Counted from the first letter of the stretch, positions 8,868-17,793 are shown. The stretch is DNA of 55,500 bases from Levilactobacillus fuyuanensis (GCF_003946395.1 NZ_RHNZ01000019.1:1-55500), one strand, 5' to 3'. Numbers and translations are program-made. Notes: generated by a model from the sequence alone, not told the origin.

Positions 8868-9093
8868 TTTCTTTGCCTACTAACTTTCCGTTATCATTCA
8901 ATCCCATTTGATCAATTGCCATTTTAAAATCATAATTAGGGTTTTGTGAAAAGATATTTTGATGTACTGGCACAAACGACAATATACCATTATCATCAAG
9001 AACTGGCTTATACTCAACATTTTCATCAACTTTAAAATCTGCTGGAATCGTGATCATTAAGGAGTTTCCTTGCTTACGCGTCTTCACCGTCAT
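8857..9093 (-). CDS. MazE/AbrB-type antitoxin
   Basis: A 78-residue partner of the toxin. VKTRKQGNSLMITIPADF is the swapped-hairpin AbrB/MazE DNA-binding motif at the N-terminus, and the rest is the toxin-binding tail. A frame with a GTG start reaches 9102, but that GTG lies within the Shine-Dalgarno GAGGTG, which is correctly spaced for the ATG at 9093, so 9093 is chosen. It should bind the near-palindrome at 9109-9128 and repress its own operon, alone or with the toxin. Confidence 0.87.
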   Translation of the reverse strand: MTVKTRKQGNSLMITIPADFKVDENVEYKPVLDDNGILSFVPVHQNIFSQNPNYDFKMAIDQMGLNDNGKLVGKENVW

Positions 9094-9108
9094 AATTATC
9101 ACCTCGCT

Positions 9109-9139
9109 GTAATTATATATGTAATTACGAATAATGCAA
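9109..9139 (-). promoter_or_regulatory. Promoter and operator of the toxin-antitoxin operon
   Basis: On the minus strand TTGCAT (9139-9134), 16 bases, TATAAT (9117-9112). The near-palindrome GTAATTAYATATRTAATTAC (9109-9128) covers the -10 box, ideal for autorepression. The mRNA leader would be only about 12 bases. Confidence 0.65.
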
Positions 9140-9158
9140 TCTATTCGCTTATCCTCAC

Positions 9159-9194
9159 AAAAAATCTCTTTACAGCCGTACGCCGCAAAGAGAC
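9159..9194 (-). terminator. Intrinsic terminator of the DUF1836-like gene
   Basis: On the minus strand stem TCTCTTT / AAAGAGA around a GC-rich loop, followed by six T, just after the stop at 9202. Confidence 0.75.
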
Positions 9195-9201
9195 TCTAGA
9201 A

Positions 9202-9729
9202 CTATTTACTTTTTTCGATCTTTCGGAGCGGACGCTTAATCAAGTGCAGTAGCTTTTCTGACTGCAACCGAGCCACTACGGCATCGACCGCGACCTGCAT
9301 CAACTTTTCATTCAAATCCTTGGCGGCAGGCTGAACCTGTTCTTCACCTAAATGGTGCAAGCGGTCTTCCAACTGGCCAATAAAGTTATCGTAGGCTTGC
9401 TTAGGGTAATCTCCGGCCGTAATCTGGTCAATCCCGGAGCGCACTGTATCCGTTTGGAACATGGGCTTGAGGAGGCTGATCATCAGGATATCCGTCAACT
9501 GCATCGTCTGATACTTCTTCTTGACGGGCGCTAGGATCACGTGATGCTTCACATAATTATTGATCATTGCCGGCGTGATGGTATCGATACCCAATGGTCC
9601 CAGAATATCGTTGATCAAGGCAGTCACCTGGTCCATGTAGAGGTCAAACTTTGGTAAATCATCCCATCGTGGCAATTTAGCTTTGTGCATCTGGTTTTCC
9701 CAACGGGTGTATTGATTATAATCAGCCAT
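9202..9729 (-). CDS. DUF1836-like protein
   Basis: A 175-residue soluble protein. The core ITPAMINNYVKHHVILAPVKKKYQTMQLTDILMI resembles the DUF1836 (YkrK/BS) family, where a MerR-like helix-turn-helix is followed by a helical region. NYVK and KKYQ look like recognition-helix and wing elements, so it may bind DNA; no target is evident. The frame extends 7 codons further (to 9750). I prefer 9729, where AGGGAAG precedes the ATG by about 5 bases, but either is possible. It is flanked by its own terminator. Confidence 0.7.
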   Translation of the reverse strand: MADYNQYTRWENQMHKAKLPRWDDLPKFDLYMDQVTALINDILGPLGIDTITPAMINNYVKHHVILAPVKKKYQTMQLTDILMISLLKPMFQTDTVRSGIDQITAGDYPKQAYDNFIGQLEDRLHHLGEEQVQPAAKDLNEKLMQVAVDAVVARLQSEKLLHLIKRPLRKIEKSK

Positions 9730-9868
9730 ATTTCTTCCCTGCCCTTCCATTTCTTACTTTCATTATAGCATATTACCTAGTTTTAGTGACTAGATATGAC
9801 TAGATTAAGTTATTTCAGCTAGCGTTGAGATGAAAACATCAGTGAACGTAATCAACAGTACCTACTCC

Positions 9869-9908
9869 AAATTGCAGTGAGCATACTCGAATATGCCAAC
9901 TGCAATTT
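9869..9908. terminator. Hairpin downstream of the cation ATPase
   Basis: Inverted repeat AAATTGCAGT...ACTGCAATTT with an inner GCATA/TATGC stem. The T-run is poor on the ATPase strand, so termination there is uncertain. Confidence 0.5.
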
Positions 9909-9923
9909 TAAATCTTTTAAAAT

Positions 9924-12263
9924 TTACCGCCACCGAATCCGACTTAAAATCCGTTTGCCTAAGCCCTCTTGAACCACGATGAAGACTGGGTACACGCTGA
10001 GCATCAGCGGTAAGTAGATCAAGGCAAGCTTCCAATTCAACAGGCTAACCAGCGAGAAGATTGGGCCAAACAGCAAGAAGACAGCGGCAAAGAGGCTCGC
10101 CATAAGGGCGATCAAACCGATCTTAAACCGGTTCAACGGCCGGGCAACCATGATCAAAGCGTTTAGACTGATCAATCCGGTCATCAAGACACTTAACGTG
10201 GAGGTCGTGGCGAAGCTCAGACCAAATTGTGTGCCTAACGCCAGAATGACTAGGATATAACCTACCACGCAGACCGCAGCCGGCGCGGCAATTTCCATAA
10301 CTTGTTTCATAAAGCGACCGGCAATTCGGGCGTAGTTCGGTTGCAGGGCCAGGAAGAACGTTGGAATCCCAACCATCAGTGAAGAGATTGGCGTTAACTG
10401 AATGGGTTCAAATGGATAGCTACGGCTCATGAAGATAAAGATCAACGTGAGCACCACAGAGTACATGGTTTTAATCAGGTAGAGTGAGGCCACCCGCTCG
10501 ATGTTATTGATGACCCGGCGTCCTTCATTCAGGACATTGATCATCGCGTCAAAGTTGGAGTCGACCAACACGAAATCCGCCAGGCTCTTCGTGGCTTCAC
10601 TACCTGAGGCCATCGCAATACTACAATCGGACTGACGCAACGCCAACAGGTCGTTGACCCCATCCCCAGTCATGGCAACGGTGTGTCCCGCCGTTTGGTA
10701 GGCTTTGATCAGCCCTTGTTTCTGTTGCGGCGTCACACGGCCGAAGACGTTATAGTCCGCGACTAAGCGGTCATAGTCGGGGTCCGTCCCAACTTGACTC
10801 ATATCGACTAACTGATCAGCGCCGGCAATTCCTGCCCGACCAGCAATGCTGGCAACCGTGACCGGATTATCTCCAGAGATGACCTTCAGCGCCACGTCTT
10901 GATTGGCGAAGAAGCTAAAGGTATCCGCGGCGCGCGGCCGCAACTCATCGGTGATCAGAATTAATCCGATGGCTTCCGGTGCAGTGGGCTTGGGCGACGT
11001 TAACGCCGCAACCTTGGCCAGTAACAACACCCGATAACCCTGTGCGGCGAGCGTTTGAATTCGCTGCTTCACAGCTGCCGGTACAGTATCAAAGATGAAT
11101 TCTGGTGCACCCATAACATAGGCACCCTTGTCCAATTGGGCCCCACTCCATTTGCGCCCAGACGAAAATGGTAAGACCTCCGATGAAGTGACAGTTGGTG
11201 TTCCTAGAGCATTCTTGATGGCCGTCGCCGTTTCGTTATCGTCCCCCGTCGCCGCGACAAGTTGCGCCAGCGTCTCATTCAAATCATCCGTTGACTCAGT
11301 TCCTATGGCTTCGACCTTTTCCAATTCCAATTTACCGTTGGTGATGGTCCCGGTCTTATCCAAACACAAGACGTCGACTCGCGCCAGCGCTTCAATCGCG
11401 GGTAGTTCTCGAACCAACACGTGTCGCCGACCCAGGGTAAAAGCCCCCGCGGCCAACGCCACTGACGTTAATAAGACTAACCCTTCTGGAATCATCCCAA
11501 CCATCGAGGCGACGGTTCCCAGAATGGCACGATTCTGGTCTTGCCCCCGCATCAGTGCGGAAATAAACAACCCTGCACCCAGGGGGATAATGGCAAAGGT
11601 CAAGACTTTAATAATCCGATTAATAATGATCAGGAGTTGACTGGCAGAACGCCGTTTTTGCTTAGCCGAATGGGCCAGCTGCTTGACGAAGCTGCCACTG
11701 CCAACCTTGGTGGCCTGGACAATGGCCTTGCCACCGAGAATGACGCTTCCCGAAACCAGCTGGTCATTGGTATTCTTTATGATTGGCGTCGATTCCCCGG
11801 TAATCTGAGATTCATCGACTTCCATCCCGGCCGTCTCACGGACTAACCCATCGACGGGTAGCTGATCCCCGCGACCAATCGCGAGCAGATCATCCTCGAC
11901 AATTTTATCCTGATGCATGGCCGTAAGCTCACCATCTCTAAGAACGTTGATCTGCGCCTCCGAAAGCAACGCTAGCTTATCGACCTGGCGTTTCGAACGA
12001 ATTTCCTGAAAAATTCCAATCCCAGTGTTGAAAATAACCACACCTAAAAACAGCAAATTTTTATAGCTGCCCGTAAACAGGACAAGGCCGCCCAACAGAA
12101 TATTGATTAAGTTAAATAGGGTCAATAAATTATCCCTAAATATTTGTTTCACACTCCGCGTTAACGGTGGTAATGGGTCATTCTTTAGCCCGTCAGCCAC
12201 CCGTTGTTTCACTTCGACCGCAGTTAAGCCTTGGTCGAGTGGTGGCAGGTAACGTTCCGTCAT
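9924..12263 (-). CDS. P2-like cation-translocating P-type ATPase (CtpE-like)
   Basis: A 779-residue membrane pump. Two N-terminal helices (about 45-85) precede the actuator domain with the TGES loop (ITGEST). Then follow the helix with PEGL (MVGMIPEGLVLLTSVALA), the phosphorylation site CLDKTGTITNG (Asp near 302), and the hinge MTGDGVNDLLAL. Six further helices occupy about 600-779. PEGL replaces the CPC-type motif of heavy-metal pumps, and the pattern fits CtpE-like pumps, which move calcium in mycobacteria. The ion here is not known. The start has AGGAGG 5 to 8 bases upstream. Single gene, with no accessory partner beside it. Confidence 0.88.
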   Translation of the reverse strand: MTERYLPPLDQGLTAVEVKQRVADGLKNDPLPPLTRSVKQIFRDNLLTLFNLINILLGGLVLFTGSYKNLLFLGVVIFNTGIGIFQEIRSKRQVDKLALLSEAQINVLRDGELTAMHQDKIVEDDLLAIGRGDQLPVDGLVRETAGMEVDESQITGESTPIIKNTNDQLVSGSVILGGKAIVQATKVGSGSFVKQLAHSAKQKRRSASQLLIIINRIIKVLTFAIIPLGAGLFISALMRGQDQNRAILGTVASMVGMIPEGLVLLTSVALAAGAFTLGRRHVLVRELPAIEALARVDVLCLDKTGTITNGKLELEKVEAIGTESTDDLNETLAQLVAATGDDNETATAIKNALGTPTVTSSEVLPFSSGRKWSGAQLDKGAYVMGAPEFIFDTVPAAVKQRIQTLAAQGYRVLLLAKVAALTSPKPTAPEAIGLILITDELRPRAADTFSFFANQDVALKVISGDNPVTVASIAGRAGIAGADQLVDMSQVGTDPDYDRLVADYNVFGRVTPQQKQGLIKAYQTAGHTVAMTGDGVNDLLALRQSDCSIAMASGSEATKSLADFVLVDSNFDAMINVLNEGRRVINNIERVASLYLIKTMYSVVLTLIFIFMSRSYPFEPIQLTPISSLMVGIPTFFLALQPNYARIAGRFMKQVMEIAAPAAVCVVGYILVILALGTQFGLSFATTSTLSVLMTGLISLNALIMVARPLNRFKIGLIALMASLFAAVFLLFGPIFSLVSLLNWKLALIYLPLMLSVYPVFIVVQEGLGKRILSRIRWR

Positions 12264-12434
12264 TTAGGCGTCCTCCTTTACCGATTCGTTACCCATATTG
12301 TACTCGATAATGCGCTTTCATACCGACTAATCTGTTGCTTTTTTCGGATTCTTAAGCGAAACGCTAGCTGTTAACAGGGCTCGTCAAGAGTGGTTAAATG
12401 GAGATGAACCCAATTATACGAGGGAGGAATTACC

Positions 12435-12596
12435 ATGAATCATAAATCATCGGCAGTTATTTTATTTATCCTCTACATTATTTTGCTCGGCTGCATGCTG
12501 GCACATCAAGAGATGTTGGCCATGTGGTTGATGACTTTCGGGATGCTGGCAGAAGCCGCAATTAACCTCTACGACCAATTCAAAACTAAAAAGTAA
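12435..12596 (+). CDS. Small membrane protein (53 aa)
   Basis: Not recognised as a named family. A good AGGGAGG lies 7 bases before an ATG that opens a 53-residue frame. It has two hydrophobic helices (about 7-24, VILFILYIILLGCML, and about 27-45, EMLAMWLMTFGMLAEAAI) and a basic C-terminus (KTKK). This is typical of small inner-membrane proteins of lactobacilli. Function unknown. It precedes the aldo/keto reductase by 125 bases on the same strand. Confidence 0.7.
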   Translation: MNHKSSAVILFILYIILLGCMLAHQEMLAMWLMTFGMLAEAAINLYDQFKTKK

Positions 12597-12721
12597 GCGT
12601 TGCCAACACTGCTAAATTGGCTTAACATATTATTTATAACCGGATTTTGGCGTTGCCCGCCGACTCGAATCGCTTCCGATATTCGCTCGACCAACGTCCT
12701 TAATGCCAAGGAGGAAAAATA

Positions 12722-13570
12722 ATGACACTTACTAACATTGCAGACACCATCAAGCTCGCCGATGGCCATGAGATTCCCGGCTTTGGTTTCGGGACCTACC
12801 TCATCAGCGACCAGGAAAGCATGGATACCACCATCAAAGCCGCGTGGGACGAAGGTTACCGGCTGTTCGATACGGCGATGCTTTACCGTAATGAAGACAT
12901 CTTGGGTGAAACCTTGCACCGCCTCGAAATTCCCCGTCAGGAACTGTATTTGACGAGCAAAGTTGCTGAAGAAGTTCAGGGTTACGACCAAACACTGAAG
13001 TCCGTTGAAGGATCTCTGAAACGGCTACAAACGGATTACCTGGACCTATTACTGATTCACTGGCCCGTCCGCGAACATTTCTTCGACACGTGGCGCGCCT
13101 TTGAACAATTAAGGGCGGACGGCAAGGTTAAGTCCATCGGGGTCTCCAACTACACCGCGGCACATTTGGACTTACTGGCAACCAAGGCTAAAGAAATGCC
13201 GGTCGTTGACCAAGTGGAATACCACCCCTACTTGAATCAGTTGGCGCTTCTGGACTACAACAAGCAGCATAACATCGTAACGGAAGCGTGGAGCCCACTG
13301 GGCCGGCGCGCTGTTCTGGGCGACCCAATGATTGCTAAGATTGGAAAGCACCACGACAAGTCCGTCGCTCAGGTTATCCTACGCTGGGAACTCCAACACG
13401 GCATCTTACCAATTCCTAAGTCCCAACATCCAGAACGAATCGTCGAAAACACGAAGGTCTTTGACTTCACATTGGATGAAGACGAAATGTCCACGATCGA
13501 CCTGCTGAACAAGTACCAACGGACCGGGAATGAACCGGAAATCGTGTATGAAACGGGTAAACAATACTAA
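12722..13570 (+). CDS. Aldo/keto reductase
   Basis: A 282-residue NADPH-dependent reductase with a TIM barrel. GFGTYLI near residue 20, the tetrad Asp and Tyr in FDTAMLYRNE, Lys in TSKVAEE and His in LLIHWP are all present. IPIPKSQHPERI-type sequence near residue 240 binds the NADP phosphate. It resembles the 2,5-diketo-gluconate reductase/YvgN group that reduces aldehydes such as methylglyoxal. AAGGAGG lies 6 bases before the ATG. One of three aldo/keto reductases in this window. Confidence 0.92.
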   Translation: MTLTNIADTIKLADGHEIPGFGFGTYLISDQESMDTTIKAAWDEGYRLFDTAMLYRNEDILGETLHRLEIPRQELYLTSKVAEEVQGYDQTLKSVEGSLKRLQTDYLDLLLIHWPVREHFFDTWRAFEQLRADGKVKSIGVSNYTAAHLDLLATKAKEMPVVDQVEYHPYLNQLALLDYNKQHNIVTEAWSPLGRRAVLGDPMIAKIGKHHDKSVAQVILRWELQHGILPIPKSQHPERIVENTKVFDFTLDEDEMSTIDLLNKYQRTGNEPEIVYETGKQY

Positions 13571-13577
13571 CAATTAG

Positions 13578-13624
13578 AAAAGACCTGATGGCTGGTGAGA
13601 GAATCACTGCCAATCGGGTCTTTT
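13578..13624 (+). terminator. Intrinsic terminator of the aldo/keto reductase
   Basis: Stem AAAGACCTGAT / ATCGGGTCTTT with an inner GGCTGGTGA/TCACTGCC helix and a short T-run. Confidence 0.75.
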
Positions 13625-13653
13625 GCTTTAGCCACTATTTTTATCCCTAAAGA

Positions 13654-13691
13654 AAAGGCACGTATTCCGATCTCGCCAGAATACGCGCCTT
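13654..13691 (-). terminator. Intrinsic terminator of hsp20
   Basis: On the minus strand AAGGCGCGTATTC / GAATACGTGCCTT with a T-rich tail (TTCTTT). Confidence 0.75.
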
Positions 13692-13707
13692 CACTCGTCT
13701 TTAAAGA

Positions 13708-14133
13708 CTAGTCAATACTGATTTTATGGTTATCTTCAACTTCGGTTTGCTTTGGCAGGGTCAACGTCAAGACGCCATCGGTGAAGCTTGCCTTAACCTG
13801 CTTCAAGTCAATGTTTGGCAGATAGAAGGAACGCGCAACGTTTTGGCTGTGACGTTCTTGCCGTAAGATCCGTCCATCATCGTCCTTAGCGGATTGACTG
13901 ACTTCGGACTTACCGGAGATCCGCAACGTCTCATCGCGGTAATCCACGTGGATATCATCCTTCTTGAACCCTGGCAATTCAGCCGTAACCACGTAGTCCT
14001 TGTCGTGTTCAACGACGTCGGTCTTCATGTCACTCTCACCACTAAACATATCGTGACCCAAGTTACCCACTTCGTTAAAGAAATTCATTGGATCAAAGAA
14101 ATCAAAGTTCCGGTTCATTACATCATTAGCCAT
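13708..14133 (-). CDS. Small heat shock protein Hsp20
   Basis: A 141-residue ATP-independent holdase that binds unfolding proteins. The N-terminal arm (NRNFDFFDPMNFFNEV) is followed by the alpha-crystallin domain from about residue 35 (DMKTDVVEHDKDYVVTAELPGF) to 135. It carries the conserved A-x-x-x-x-G-V-L motif as ASFTDGVLTLTLPK. Length is typical. The frame opens with a TTG two codons earlier, but the ATG at 14133 is better placed behind AAAGGGG (about 9 bases). Upstream are a CtsR-type promoter and a CIRCE element. Confidence 0.95.
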   Translation of the reverse strand: MANDVMNRNFDFFDPMNFFNEVGNLGHDMFSGESDMKTDVVEHDKDYVVTAELPGFKKDDIHVDYRDETLRISGKSEVSQSAKDDDGRILRQERHSQNVARSFYLPNIDLKQVKASFTDGVLTLTLPKQTEVEDNHKISID

Positions 14134-14207
14134 AATCAATTAACCCCTTTCTGCTTTGTTTGATTACATTTTCTATAATAGTCAGTATTGGTCAGAATTG
14201 CAAATAA

Positions 14208-14233
14208 TTAGCACTCAATTTTTAGAGTGCTAA
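14208..14233 (-). promoter_or_regulatory. CIRCE element (HrcA operator) of hsp20
   Basis: TTAGCACTC and GAGTGCTAA, perfect 9-base arms. The spacer is 8 bases, one fewer than the usual 9. It lies in the 5' leader, about 75 bases before the start codon. Confidence 0.88.
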
Positions 14234-14277
14234 TTACGTTTCTGCATTGTTGACATAAAAGCATTCTATTTTCTGGT

Positions 14278-14327
14278 AGATTAACTCTTTAGTTTTCAAA
14301 GGTCAAAGATATTGGTTAAAGGTCAAA
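14278..14327 (-). promoter_or_regulatory. hsp20 promoter overlapping CtsR heptads
   Basis: Minus-strand -35 TTGACC (14306-14301), 17 bases, -10 TAATCT (14283-14278). GGTCAAA heptads lie at 14301 and 14321 on the plus strand (20-base period, two CtsR repeat units), with a degenerate GGTTAAA at 14314. The -35 is part of a heptad, so CtsR would block polymerase. Confidence 0.75.
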
Positions 14328-14466
14328 GATCATTTAATCCCTCTATACTTATACCAATGTAAAAAAAGCGTTTTGAGTCTCATGCTTTAGCGCGGCTTAA
14401 TCAAATCTTTAGTAATCCAGACAACTTGAAAAAATTCTCCCCTTGAACATCGCTAATTTTAGCCAG

Positions 14467-14499
14467 CAAAAAAGCACCCAACATCTCTGTCAGGTGCTT
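14467..14499 (-). terminator. Intrinsic terminator of the acidic hypothetical gene
   Basis: On the minus strand AAGCACC / GGTGCTT with a six-T run. Confidence 0.8.
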
Positions 14500-14523
14500 C
14501 ACCGCAAGTAACGCGATTAGCTT

Positions 14524-14889
14524 TTAGTAAGTTTCTTGGTCGTTATCCTTAGGAACAACAATCTTTTCGCCCAAGGCGTCGGCTAAGTCTTGCAAAGCCG
14601 CTTCACGGGTTGGTACAACGTCCATGTTAAAGAGAATGGAGTCGATATCCCCACCAGCAAAGTCAAATTGTTCAAAGTAAACATAAGGATCGTGATCGTC
14701 GTCATTTTCCAAGAAGTGCTTTGTTACTGCCTTAGAGAGAGCCGTTGCCCAAGCTAGGTCCTTCATCTTTGGTAAGTCCTTCTTCGTCACAAATCCTGGC
14801 GTCAAAATCAATTCTGCCGCCTTTTCGACGTCGGCCGTTGGAATCTCAATGGTTGGCGCAACTTCTTCGTCCTTTGGTGTTTCTGCCAT
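14524..14889 (-). CDS. Acidic cytoplasmic protein of unknown function
   Basis: A 121-residue soluble and strongly acidic protein (many Asp and Glu, for example ENDDDHDPYVYFEQFDF and PKDNDQETY). No signal peptide, membrane segment or known motif. The frame runs upstream to 14958, but AGGAG lies 9 bases before the ATG at 14889 (MAETPKDEE), which I take as the start. It has its own terminator. I do not recognise the family; similar short acidic proteins are frequent in lactobacilli. Confidence 0.75.
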   Translation of the reverse strand: MAETPKDEEVAPTIEIPTADVEKAAELILTPGFVTKKDLPKMKDLAWATALSKAVTKHFLENDDDHDPYVYFEQFDFAGGDIDSILFNMDVVPTREAALQDLADALGEKIVVPKDNDQETY

Positions 14890-15104
14890 AATCAAAATCT
14901 CCTTTGATGTTACTAGTTTTAGTCTAGTCCTTTTTGGTGAAAACGTTAAGTATCTCATTTCTCAAAGTTAATCCAATTATTTTGCCCTGTTCGGTTGCCA
15001 GGCGAATGCTTTGAGAGTAAAATTTGGTTCAATCTACTCACTATAAAAAGGCGTGCAGACGCGCTATAATAAAGAGATAGAATTAATGAAATGAGGAATG
15101 ATGT

Positions 15105-16475
15105 GTGGATAGCGGTCAGATAGTTGTGAACCTAATTATTATTTTAATTACCTTCTTCTTTGCAGCTTTCTTTGTTGCTTGTGAATTTGCCTTAGTACAG
15201 ACCCGGCCTAGTGCTTTAGAGGAAAAAATTGCCGAACGAGACAAGCCGTCGGTCAAGCTCAACCGGGCCATGAAAATGGTAACCAATTTAAATGAATATT
15301 TATCAACGACCCAAGTGGGGGTCTCACTCGCCGGAATCATCTTAGGGTGGATCGGTGAAACCTTCTTCGTTGACCTTTTGCTGGACGGAATAGCGCCAGC
15401 GCACCTGAACACGGCAACGACCCACACCATTAGTGTGATTGTCGGGGTGCTCCTGTTGACTTACTTAGAAGTGGTCTTCACGGAAATTGTTCCAAAGAAC
15501 ATCTCGATCGACATGCCAATGAAGGTCTTGATGTTAATCGTGACACCACTGCACTACTGCCACATCCTGTTCTATCCGTTCGTCTGGTTACTCAACACCA
15601 GTGCGTCCGGGGTCGTTCGACTGATGGGACTGAAGGTTGCTAACGAAAGTGACGAAGTCTTCTCGCAAGCCGAAATTTTAAACCTGTCACGGAGCGCCGT
15701 GGAAGGTGGGCAACTGGAGAAGAACGACTTGGTCTACATGCAACGGGCCTTCGAGTTAAACGATAAGGTCGCCAAGGATATCATGATTGACCGGACCCAG
15801 CTGGAAGTTATCGACATCACGTCGAGCGTCAAGGAAGCATTGAATGTCTACCTGCAGGAACGGTTCAGTCGGTTGCCAGTCGTTGCCGATGGCGATAAGG
15901 ATAAAGTCCTCGGTTACGTCTACAACTACGATTTGATTCGTCAACAACAGGTCGACTCCTCAGTGCGCGTGGATAAATTGATTCGTGATATTTCTACGAC
16001 CCCCGAGACGACGCCTATCACCGAAGTCTTACAACAAATGATCAAGAAACGGACCCCAATCGTCGTCGTTGTTGACGAATACGGGGGGACCTCCGGGATC
16101 ATTACCGATAAGGATATCTACGAAGAGTTGTTCGGGACCGTCCGCGATGAAATCGATGACGCCAACGATCAGTACATCTTCAAGCAACCTAATGGCACCT
16201 TCCAAGTTAACGGTAAGATGACGACCTACGACTTCGAGCGGTACTTCAACACCGATATTAAAGGCTTTGAAACCACCGAAACCGTCACGATGGCCGGGTT
16301 TATCATTGATAATTACCCGAACGTCAAGGTTAACGATGTCATCCAGCTGAAGAACTTCGACTTGAAGGTTCTGGATTACGAAAATTCATTTATCAATTGG
16401 TTAGAGGTCACGGTCAACCCGCCACAGAAGCAGATTGCCACGACTGAAACTAGCGATGATGACAACGACAAATAA
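15105..16475 (+). CDS. CNNM/HlyC-CorC family membrane protein
   Basis: A 456-residue protein. The N-terminal DUF21/CNNM domain (about 1-190) has three or four membrane helices and TTQVGVSLAGIILGWIGE. A CBS pair follows (about 205-335, including SRLPVVADGDKDKVLGYV and TPIVVVVDEYGGTSGIIT), then a C-terminal CorC_HlyC domain (about 350-440). Bacterial relatives such as MpfA of Bacillus export magnesium, so Mg2+ efflux is the best guess; haemolysin is a historical label. The start is GTG with GAGG 8 bases upstream. TATAAT at 15065-15070 is a probable -10. Confidence 0.9.
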   Translation: MDSGQIVVNLIIILITFFFAAFFVACEFALVQTRPSALEEKIAERDKPSVKLNRAMKMVTNLNEYLSTTQVGVSLAGIILGWIGETFFVDLLLDGIAPAHLNTATTHTISVIVGVLLLTYLEVVFTEIVPKNISIDMPMKVLMLIVTPLHYCHILFYPFVWLLNTSASGVVRLMGLKVANESDEVFSQAEILNLSRSAVEGGQLEKNDLVYMQRAFELNDKVAKDIMIDRTQLEVIDITSSVKEALNVYLQERFSRLPVVADGDKDKVLGYVYNYDLIRQQQVDSSVRVDKLIRDISTTPETTPITEVLQQMIKKRTPIVVVVDEYGGTSGIITDKDIYEELFGTVRDEIDDANDQYIFKQPNGTFQVNGKMTTYDFERYFNTDIKGFETTETVTMAGFIIDNYPNVKVNDVIQLKNFDLKVLDYENSFINWLEVTVNPPQKQIATTETSDDDNDK

Positions 16476-16487
16476 CGAAGATTAACC

Positions 16488-16519
16488 AAAACCGCCGCCC
16501 AATTGGGTGACGGTTTTTT
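16488..16519 (+). terminator. Intrinsic terminator of the CNNM gene
   Basis: Stem AAAACCGCCGCCC / GGGTGACGGTTTT with loop AATT and a six-T run. Confidence 0.88.
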
Positions 16520-16547
16520 GATGCTTTCGAATCAACGCATGATGGCT

Positions 16548-16727
16548 TCACTTACGCGTCAACATCCCCGCTACCAGATAACCGGCACCACCGACCAAGC
16601 AGGCCAGTGAAGCCCACCAGAAGGCACTCGTTAGGCTAACTGAGATTACGTTAGGCAGCATGAGGCCAATGACAACAAGTCCACTCCAGAAGCGCACAGA
16701 GCGGTAAAATTTGCGATTAAAGCGCAT
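16548..16727 (-). CDS. Small membrane protein (about 59 aa)
   Basis: A short protein with a basic N-terminus (MRFNRKFYRSVRFW) and two hydrophobic helices (SGLVVIGLMLPNVISV and WASLACLVGGAGYLVAGML). Family not recognised. The frame extends to 16799; starts at 16757 and 16727 are possible, and I prefer 16727 because GAGAGG precedes it, although by 11 bases. It is transcribed away from the AEC transporter and convergently with the CNNM gene. Confidence 0.5.
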   Translation of the reverse strand: MRFNRKFYRSVRFWSGLVVIGLMLPNVISVSLTSAFWWASLACLVGGAGYLVAGMLTRK

Positions 16728-16858
16728 AGTCTGATCAGCCTCTCTTTCTTTTCCCATTGTAAGCTTGACGACGACCAAAATCACGGTCAAGTTTGACACC
16801 CACCGCCAACTGTTCCCATAATAGAGCGTTGTCTTTTTCAGAAAGGAAGTCCCGCGCC

Positions 16859-17782
16859 ATGGACATGGCCCAACTAACCACGCAAATTCTCCTGATGTTC
16901 CTACTAATGGGTATCGGCCTGTTAACCAATAAGCTTGGCTTCATGCACGGTCAGACGGCGACAGACCTGACCAATATTCTCCTGTATATCGTTTCCCCCT
17001 GCTTGATTGTGAATGCCTTTGAACAGGATTTCTCGACCAGTCGGCTGCAGAGCCTCGGTCTGGTTCTCTTGGGAATTCTGCTGACCTATGGCCTCATGGT
17101 GCTCATCACCAACCTCGCCTTCAACCGTGTTGCGGACCCTAATCTGCGACGTATCATGCGCTTTGGTGCGGTCTACTCCAACGCCGGCTTCATGGGAGTC
17201 CCTCTGGCTAGCGCGTTGTTCGGCAGTACCGGCGTCTTCTTTGCCGTCGCCTCCCTGGCTGCCTTTAATATTTTCTGTTGGACGCACGGTATCGCACTAT
17301 TTACGCCGCGTGAAAAGGGCGAACCCATCAATTGGCGGCAAATTCTGCTCAATCCCAACATTATCGCAATCATCGTGGGTCTAGCCATCTTCATCAGTGG
17401 CTTTCACCTGCCAAGTCTGCTGAATCATGCGGTAACCGACGTGAGCTCTATCAACACACCCTTATCAATGATCGTCATTGGGAACAGCTTGGCCGCGGTC
17501 AAATTCAATCGTGACTCTCTTAATCAACGCCTCTGGTGGCCGTTGCTCTGCCGGAATCTCTTGTTTCCAGTTATCGATATCGTGATCTTGCGGGCCTTTG
17601 GGATCAGTGGGATTCCCCTCTACACAACGGTACTGATGGCCGCTTGCCCCGTTGCTGGTAATGTCGTGTTGTTCACGCTCAAAGCCCATGGGGACACGAG
17701 TCCCGCCGTAACGTTGATGAGTATTTCGACGATTTTTAGCGTCGCCACGATTCCTGTGGTCTTTGCATTAAGTAATCTCTAA
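16859..17782 (+). CDS. AEC-family transporter (malate permease/auxin efflux type)
   Basis: A 307-residue membrane protein of about ten helices. YIVSPCLIVNAFEQDF and YSNAGFMGVPLASALFG are the conserved stretches of the AEC (auxin efflux carrier) family, and ACPVAGNVVLF the C-terminal one. Lactic acid bacterial members include malate permeases, but substrates vary. The start at 16859 is chosen because AAAGGAAG lies 8 to 9 bases upstream; the frame itself opens 22 codons earlier in non-coding sequence. No malolactic enzyme gene is adjacent, so the substrate stays open. Confidence 0.85.
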   Translation: MDMAQLTTQILLMFLLMGIGLLTNKLGFMHGQTATDLTNILLYIVSPCLIVNAFEQDFSTSRLQSLGLVLLGILLTYGLMVLITNLAFNRVADPNLRRIMRFGAVYSNAGFMGVPLASALFGSTGVFFAVASLAAFNIFCWTHGIALFTPREKGEPINWRQILLNPNIIAIIVGLAIFISGFHLPSLLNHAVTDVSSINTPLSMIVIGNSLAAVKFNRDSLNQRLWWPLLCRNLLFPVIDIVILRAFGISGIPLYTTVLMAACPVAGNVVLFTLKAHGDTSPAVTLMSISTIFSVATIPVVFALSNL

Positions 17783-17793
17783 GGTCTGTCGAC

